A stretch of DNA of 64,000 nucleotides, taken from the NCBI RefSeq assembly GCF_015752315.1, contig NZ_JADOVJ010000001.1, forward strand, positions 4,766,501 to 4,830,500, in the 5' to 3' direction. This stretch comes from Nocardioides luteus. GTDB taxonomy: Bacteria > Actinomycetota > Actinomycetes > Propionibacteriales > Nocardioidaceae. The notes below the pieces were generated by a model. It saw only the letters and a list, made by a program, of their open reading frames with translations, was not told the DNA's origin and made no database searches. The translations under genes were made by a program, and so were the position numbers. Positions 58,044-64,000 of the stretch are shown piece after piece (position 1 is the first letter of the stretch; the number at the start of each line of letters is the position of its first letter).

Positions 58044-58052
58044 TACCTGCTG

Positions 58053-58520
58053 CTACTTCTTCTTCGGGGTCACCCAGAGGTTGATGGTGCCCTCGATGAC
58101 GACAGTGCCGTCCTCCCGGATGCCCTTGACGCGGACGGCGAGGTCGCCGTCGGCGGTCTCCCAGTCCTCCTGGTCGGTCTCCGCGATGCAGGTGATGTCG
58201 GAGGTCGCCTTCGCGGTGTAGGAGACGGTCATCCCCTTGGGGATCCAGCGCTTGTCGCGCGGGATGGTGACCTCCGCAAGGGCACCCATCGCCATCTCGA
58301 GACCGTTGCACAGCGCGATGGCGTGAACGGTCCCGATGTGGTTGTGGTTGCCCTTGCGGTTGGGCACGATGACCTCGGCGTAGTTGGGCCGCAGCTGGTT
58401 GACCAGCGGGTGGATGGACCCGAAGTACGGCGCCTTCTTCGCGAATGCGACCGAGAATGCTCGCTTGCCCACAACCGGCACGCGGTTGAAGGACTTCCAG
58501 AGGTCGTAGAGCTGGCTCAT
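58053..58520 (-). CDS. Hotdog-fold protein (DUF4442 family)
   Basis: The 155-aa protein begins SQLYDLWKSFNRVPVVGKRA and has the central hotdog helix GTVHAIALCNGLEMAMGAL followed by beta strands. DUF4442 proteins resemble acyl-CoA thioesterases but the substrate is unproven. The ATG at 58520 starts the conserved sequence; the frame upstream is basic and unlikely to be translated. Confidence 0.87.
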   Translation of the reverse strand: MSQLYDLWKSFNRVPVVGKRAFSVAFAKKAPYFGSIHPLVNQLRPNYAEVIVPNRKGNHNHIGTVHAIALCNGLEMAMGALAEVTIPRDKRWIPKGMTVSYTAKATSDITCIAETDQEDWETADGDLAVRVKGIREDGTVVIEGTINLWVTPKKK

Positions 58521-58569
58521 GGCGGTCAGGTTACCCGAGGGTAACCCCCTCCCCTCTCCTGGCCCGAGA

Positions 58570-58887
58570 TCAGGAGAGGGAGAGGAAGACCTTCTCGAGC
58601 TCCTCGATCTGCTCCGGGCGGTCTCCGTCGGCGTGCGCACGGCGCAGCTCGTTGGAGAGCAGCGCGAAGGCTGCCTTGTCGAGGGCGCGGGTCACTGCCT
58701 TGAGCTGGCCGACCACATCGGCGAGCTCGCGGCCGTCTTCGATCATGCGGAGCACGCCACCGAGCTGGCCCTGAGCCCGGCGGACTCGATTGACCACGCT
58801 CGTCGTCTCCGCGTCCCGAGGCTGGGGGACGGTCACGTCGTCAGTCAAAGTCTTGCCTTCCATCGTTTCTGGCATCGTTCCTGGCAT
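58570..58887 (-). CDS. CsoR/FrmR-family regulator without cysteines
   Basis: The 105-aa protein has the DUF156 helical fold (VVNRVRRAQGQLGGVLRMIE, QLKAVTRALDKAAFALLSNE). It has no Cys at all: the positions that are Cys in CsoR or CstR are Glu/Leu and Ser/Asn here. It therefore cannot sense Cu(I), persulfide or formaldehyde in the usual way. Three in-frame ATGs (58887, 58875, 58863) lie in short repeats of AACGATGCCAG type, and a leaderless start at 58887 is plausible. A G/C palindrome lies immediately upstream. Confidence 0.82.
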   Translation of the reverse strand: MPGTMPETMEGKTLTDDVTVPQPRDAETTSVVNRVRRAQGQLGGVLRMIEDGRELADVVGQLKAVTRALDKAAFALLSNELRRAHADGDRPEQIEELEKVFLSLS

Positions 58888-58891
58888 CGTT

Positions 58892-58913
58892 GTTGTATCC
58901 CCCGGGGGACAAC
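58892..58913. promoter_or_regulatory. CsoR-type imperfect palindrome
   Basis: GTTGTATCCCCCGGGGGACAAC abuts the regulator's first ATG. The core TCCCCCGGGGGA is perfect; outer arms GTTG/CAAC match with one bulge. It resembles the operators at 27814 and suggests autoregulation. Confidence 0.65.
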
Positions 58914-58986
58914 GGTCCAGACCAGTTGGCGTTACGGTTCTTTTTGCTTGATTCCAGTTTTCGCCTACATGGACCAGAAGTTCGTG

Positions 58987-59367
58987 CTAAACGGCGGTCG
59001 GCCACACGATCTCGACGCGGTTGCCGAAGGGATCACGGACGTGGAAGCGCTGGAACCCGTCGGCGTTGTGGCGCTGGCTCCAGTCGACGTCGAAGCCCAG
59101 CTGCGCGAGCTTCGCCCCCAGCGCCTCCAGCTCTGCCTCGGTCTCGACGGCCAGGGCGGGATGAGCCTTCACCGGCGGCCGGTGCGGATCCTCGACCCCG
59201 AGATGGATCTCCGCGCCGCCCGGCGATCGGAACCAGGCGCCCCCTCGCTTGGCCAGCTCGGCCGGCTTCGGCACCTCGGTCAGCCCGAGCCCGTCGGCGT
59301 AGAACGTCCTGGCCTCGTCCTCGCGGTCGGCGGGCATGCCGACCTGTACGTGGTGGATGCGCATCAT
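58987..59367 (-). CDS. Glyoxalase/VOC-family protein
   Basis: The 126-aa protein is one VOC module pair (RIHHVQVGMPADREDEARTF, GAEIHLGVEDPH, RFHVRDPFGNRVEIVWP), with His/Glu metal ligands typical of the fold. It may be a dioxygenase, lyase or fosfomycin-type resistance protein; the substrate is unknown. Its ATG overlaps the Tam stop (ATGA), so it is the second gene of a MarR-facing operon. Confidence 0.88.
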   Translation of the reverse strand: MMRIHHVQVGMPADREDEARTFYADGLGLTEVPKPAELAKRGGAWFRSPGGAEIHLGVEDPHRPPVKAHPALAVETEAELEALGAKLAQLGFDVDWSQRHNADGFQRFHVRDPFGNRVEIVWPTAV

Positions 59368-60161
59368 GCCGCCAGCCTGCGGGCGACCACGAAGACGCGG
59401 CGGAACGGGAGCAGGACGAAACTGTTTCCTACGGAATCATTTCGTACGGGATAGGCCTGTGCCAGACGGTTCTTGAGCTCCTCGGCGAACGGCTCGAAGA
59501 GCCCGGCCTTCTCCAGCGCGGCCGCGGTGGGCCGCAGGCTCGTTCCGGCGATCCAGGTGAAGACCGGATCCTCACCGGTCAGCACGTGCAGGTAGGTCGT
59601 CTCCCAGGCATCGACCGCGAAGCCCTCGTTCACGAGCACGTCGTAGTAGTCGGCCGGATCGTGCGACCCGGGCGCCTCGAGGTGGCCGGCATGCTCGGCG
59701 TACGGCTCCTCCGCCGCCAGTTCCTCGCGGAGCCGGTGACTGGGCTCGTCGAAGTTGCCCGGGACCTGGAAGGCGAACCAGCCGTCGTCGCTCACGGCAC
59801 GGGCGAGCGCCGGCAACAGCTCCAGGTGGCCGGGAACCCACTGCAGAGTCGCGTTGGAGAGGAGTACGTCGACAGACCCCGGCGCCGCCGAGTCGGCCCA
59901 GTCGCGAAGGTCCGCCACCGCGAAGTCGACACCGTCGACGGTCGAGCGCGCCTTGTCGATCATCGCAGAGCTGGAGTCCAGGCCGACGACCCTCGCTCCC
60001 GGCCAGCGTCCCGCCGCCAGGGCGGTCAGGTTGCCAGGACCGCAGCCCAGGTCGACCACCGACTTCGGCTGGTCCGCGGCGACCCGGCGGAGCAGGTCAC
60101 CGAAGGGGCGGCCTCGCTCATCGGAGTAGGTCAGATAGCGCTCGGGATCCCATGCGGTCAT
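59364..60161 (-). CDS. tam: Trans-aconitate 2-methyltransferase
   Basis: The 265-aa SAM methyltransferase of the Tam type has MTAWDPERYLTYSDERGRPF at the N-terminus and VVDLGCGPGNLTALAAGRWP as motif I. DVLLSNATLQWVPGHLELLP is a family-specific block. It esterifies trans-aconitate, an inhibitor of aconitase. GAGAGGAC precedes the ATG at 60161. It is divergent from a MarR regulator across two matching palindromes. Confidence 0.9.
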   Translation of the reverse strand: MTAWDPERYLTYSDERGRPFGDLLRRVAADQPKSVVDLGCGPGNLTALAAGRWPGARVVGLDSSSAMIDKARSTVDGVDFAVADLRDWADSAAPGSVDVLLSNATLQWVPGHLELLPALARAVSDDGWFAFQVPGNFDEPSHRLREELAAEEPYAEHAGHLEAPGSHDPADYYDVLVNEGFAVDAWETTYLHVLTGEDPVFTWIAGTSLRPTAAALEKAGLFEPFAEELKNRLAQAYPVRNDSVGNSFVLLPFRRVFVVARRLAA

Positions 60162-60182
60162 GGCGTACGTCCTCTCAATTTC

Positions 60183-60234
60183 TCTTGATGTCAAGATATT
60201 CCGATCGTCCTCCCGACTTGTCTCGATGTCAAGA
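60183..60234. promoter_or_regulatory. Two MarR-type operators
   Basis: TCTTGATGTCAAGA (60183-60196) is a perfect palindrome around TG; TCTCGATGTCAAGA (60221-60234) repeats it with one change, 38 bases away. They lie between tam and the MarR gene and are the likely binding sites for control of both. Confidence 0.75.
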
Positions 60235-60270
60235 TTCTCGATGAGGCGAACTTGGGCTACGCTCGACGCC

Positions 60271-60759
60271 ATGCGCGACGAAGTCGACGACCTGAGCGAG
60301 GCTTGGGCACACGAGCGGCCCGATCTCGACCTGGGCCCTGTGGAGATCTTCTCTCGTCTCTCCCGCCTCTCGCGCCACCTCGACCTCGCTCGACGTGACG
60401 CGTTCTCCGGATCCGGGATCGAGTCCTGGGAGTTCGACGTGCTCGCCGCGCTGCGGCGTGCCGGCGACCCCTACGAGCTCTCCCCCGGCCGGCTGCTGCG
60501 CGAGACCCTGGTGACCAGCGGGACCATGACCAACCGCGTCGACCGGCTCGCCTCGCGCGGCCTGGTCGAGCGGCTGCCGGACCCGGCGGACCGCCGCGGC
60601 GTGCTCGTGCGCCTCACCCCCGACGGCAAGGCGACCGTCGACAGCGCCTTCGAAGCCCTGCTCGCAGCCGAGCGGGAGTTCCTCGACGGCCTCTCCGCCG
60701 ACCAGCAGAGCCAGCTCACCGATCTGCTGCGCCGGCTGCTGGTCCCCTTCTCGTCCTGA
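60271..60759 (+). CDS. MarR-family transcriptional regulator
   Basis: The 162-aa winged-helix regulator has SGIESWEFDVLAALRRAG, GRLLRETLVTSGTMTNRVDR (recognition helix) and the wing LPDPADRRGVLVRLT. ATG 60271 begins the conserved sequence and a TACGCT -10-like element ends about eight bases upstream, so the mRNA may be leaderless. It probably represses tam-glyoxalase and itself. Confidence 0.9.
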   Translation: MRDEVDDLSEAWAHERPDLDLGPVEIFSRLSRLSRHLDLARRDAFSGSGIESWEFDVLAALRRAGDPYELSPGRLLRETLVTSGTMTNRVDRLASRGLVERLPDPADRRGVLVRLTPDGKATVDSAFEALLAAEREFLDGLSADQQSQLTDLLRRLLVPFSS

Positions 60760-60798
60760 CCAAGGCCGCGAGCCGCCGACCAGCACTCCCCGAAGGGG

Positions 60799-62592
<1,794 letters not shown>

Positions 62593-62699
62593 ATCGCCTC
62601 CCATTGTCCCCGAGGGCGGTGAGGCGGCCTGCATCGCGGCGGCCATCCAGTGGCACACCGAGCGGACGAAGAGCCCCTGACCTGCCTAGACTGCGTGCA

Positions 62700-63962
62700 A
62701 TGGTCGAGAAGACGCTCCGCGAGCACACCCACGGCTCGCGTCAGATGATCCTCGAAGCAGCGCTCCGCCTGGCGGCCGAGCGCGGCTATGTCGGCACGAC
62801 GATGGCGCTGGTCCGGCGCGCGACCGGCCTCCCGCCGTCCTCCCTCTACTGGCACTTCCCCAACAAGGATCAGCTTCTCGCCGACGCGCTCGAGCACGGC
62901 TACACCCGCTGGCACCGGGCCGTGCCCCGATGGGAGGAGACGCCCAGGAAGGGCGACCTGCGCGAAGGGCTGCTGGCCAACCTGCGGCGTACGACCTCGG
63001 ACACCCGCGACGCCAACGCCGACTGGTGGCGGATGGGCCTGATGCTCGCCCTCGAGTCCGGACCGACGGTCGGCGACGGCCCCCGTCAGCGCTTCCTCCA
63101 GATCCGCACGCAGACGCTGGCCGGCTTCGAGCTGTGGTGGTCCGGGGCGGTCGACCTTCCGCCCGCCCACATCGAGACCCTCGCGCGGCTGACCCTCGCC
63201 GCCCACGACGGCCTCTTCATCCACGTCCAGACCGATGCGTACGCCGCGCTCGACCCGCTCCGGCAGCGGCTCGCCGACGGACTGGCCGAGGTCGCGGACC
63301 ACCTTCGGAAGCAGGACCCCGCGGCCGTCCCGGAGGACGTGGACCTGCCGCCGGCGACCTTCGAGGGCAGGAGCAGCAGCCGCGAGAAGCTCGTCGCGGC
63401 CGCGCTGGAGGTCGCTGCGGAGAGCGGCTACGAGGGCGCCTCGATCAGCCGGATCTGCGCCGCGGCGAAGCTGCCGGCCTCCTCGGTCTACTGGCACTTC
63501 GCGAACAAGGACGACCTGTTCTCGGCCGCGGTGGACGACTCCTACCGCGCCTGGAGCAGCGCCCAGTCCTCGTGGCTGCCGCCGAGCGCCGACTGCGACT
63601 GGTCGACCGAGCTCCCCCGGATGCTGAAGCCGCTGGTGGCCAGCCTCCGCCGGCTGCCGCCGTTCCTGCGGATCGGCCTGATGCTGGTGCTTCCCAAACG
63701 CCCCGAGCCGCTGCCCGGTCGCGACCGTTTCCTCGCCGTACGCCTCCAGTCGCGCGCCGACTTCGCCGGCTGGTTCCGCGGAGCCCTCGGCGACGACGCG
63801 GCGGAGCATGCCGAGGAGATGGCCTCGCTAGTGCTCGTGATCGCAGACGGACTCCTCTTCGCCGAGGCGCTCGACAGCGCCGACATGCCACCGGCCACGA
63901 CCTCGGACCTGCTGGCGCGACTGGTCACGGCAACGCCGATTCATGCACAGATGAGCCACTGA
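62700..63962 (+). CDS. Tandem-duplicated TetR-family regulator
   Basis: The 420-aa protein contains two complete TetR units in one chain. Unit 1 has its HTH at about 14-58 (AERGYVGTTMALVRRATGLP, SSLYWHFPNKDQLLADAL) and unit 2 at about 230-275 (AESGYEGASISRICAAAKLP, SSVYWHFANKDDLFSAAV). Each is followed by a ligand/dimer domain of about 140 aa. It may fold as an intramolecular dimer. TAGACT lies ten bases before the ATG, suggesting a leaderless mRNA. Its target is unknown; the divergent ABC-F gene is nearest. Confidence 0.9.
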   Translation: MVEKTLREHTHGSRQMILEAALRLAAERGYVGTTMALVRRATGLPPSSLYWHFPNKDQLLADALEHGYTRWHRAVPRWEETPRKGDLREGLLANLRRTTSDTRDANADWWRMGLMLALESGPTVGDGPRQRFLQIRTQTLAGFELWWSGAVDLPPAHIETLARLTLAAHDGLFIHVQTDAYAALDPLRQRLADGLAEVADHLRKQDPAAVPEDVDLPPATFEGRSSSREKLVAAALEVAAESGYEGASISRICAAAKLPASSVYWHFANKDDLFSAAVDDSYRAWSSAQSSWLPPSADCDWSTELPRMLKPLVASLRRLPPFLRIGLMLVLPKRPEPLPGRDRFLAVRLQSRADFAGWFRGALGDDAAEHAEEMASLVLVIADGLLFAEALDSADMPPATTSDLLARLVTATPIHAQMSH

Positions 63963-64000
63963 GCTACTACCGTAGACCCACAGAGGGTTTACGAGGCTAA

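Overview
The window is GC-rich, almost entirely coding, with many GTG/TTG starts, stop-start overlaps and probable leaderless mRNAs. It carries actinobacterial markers: a sigK-rskA-fasciclin locus, the nrdR / LysM protein / lexA block, hflX-dapF-miaA-miaB, a gluABCD importer, WXG-type secretion proteins and a cobalamin-dependent NrdJ. I infer a high-GC actinomycete, probably Nocardioidaceae; the genus is a guess. I found no rRNA, tRNA, CRISPR array or insertion sequence.

Bases 1-11,030 are an accessory, defence-like region. In order they hold a large coiled-coil protein of unknown role facing a stand-alone TOPRIM protein, an XRE regulator coupled to a Fic/Doc-like protein that lacks the catalytic His, a P-loop kinase with a long hairpin in its leader, a PLD-helicase-DUF3427 protein, and a multi-pass membrane protein ending in a DNA/RNA nuclease domain that overlaps a YezG-like immunity gene.

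Bases 11,047-20,990 are mostly chromosomal. They include an AraC regulator, a methyltransferase, a DUF429-RelA/SpoT fusion, and a SigK module (membrane molybdopterin oxidoreductase, fasciclin lipoprotein, SigK, RskA) with two matching ECF-type promoters. An N5-(carboxyethyl)ornithine synthase-like gene and a secreted NPP1/NLP protein follow, and a second NPP1 3' end survives as a relic nearby. Bases 20,544-23,735 form a type VII secretion effector cluster: a WXG-like partner, a 400-aa effector with a glycine-zipper C-terminus, a small membrane protein, an LpqN-like protein and a TY-Chap-like protein.

Bases 23,790-30,490 carry an MFS drug exporter, a CstR-like repressor with DUF302 and AhpD-like genes around twin palindromes, an AbiEi/DUF559-type protein, a PIG-L relic between two hairpin repeats, and a HIT protein. 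Bases 30,497-54,507 are core genome: nrdRJ with paired NrdR boxes, an SOS cell-division gene divergent from lexA with four LexA boxes, secreted enzymes, dinG, hflX, a VWA protein, dapF-miaA in a coupled operon, a metalloprotease and miaB.

The window ends with gluABCD, a hotdog protein, a cysteine-free CsoR-family regulator, a Tam/glyoxalase operon divergent from a MarR regulator, an ABC-F ATPase and a tandem-duplicated TetR regulator.
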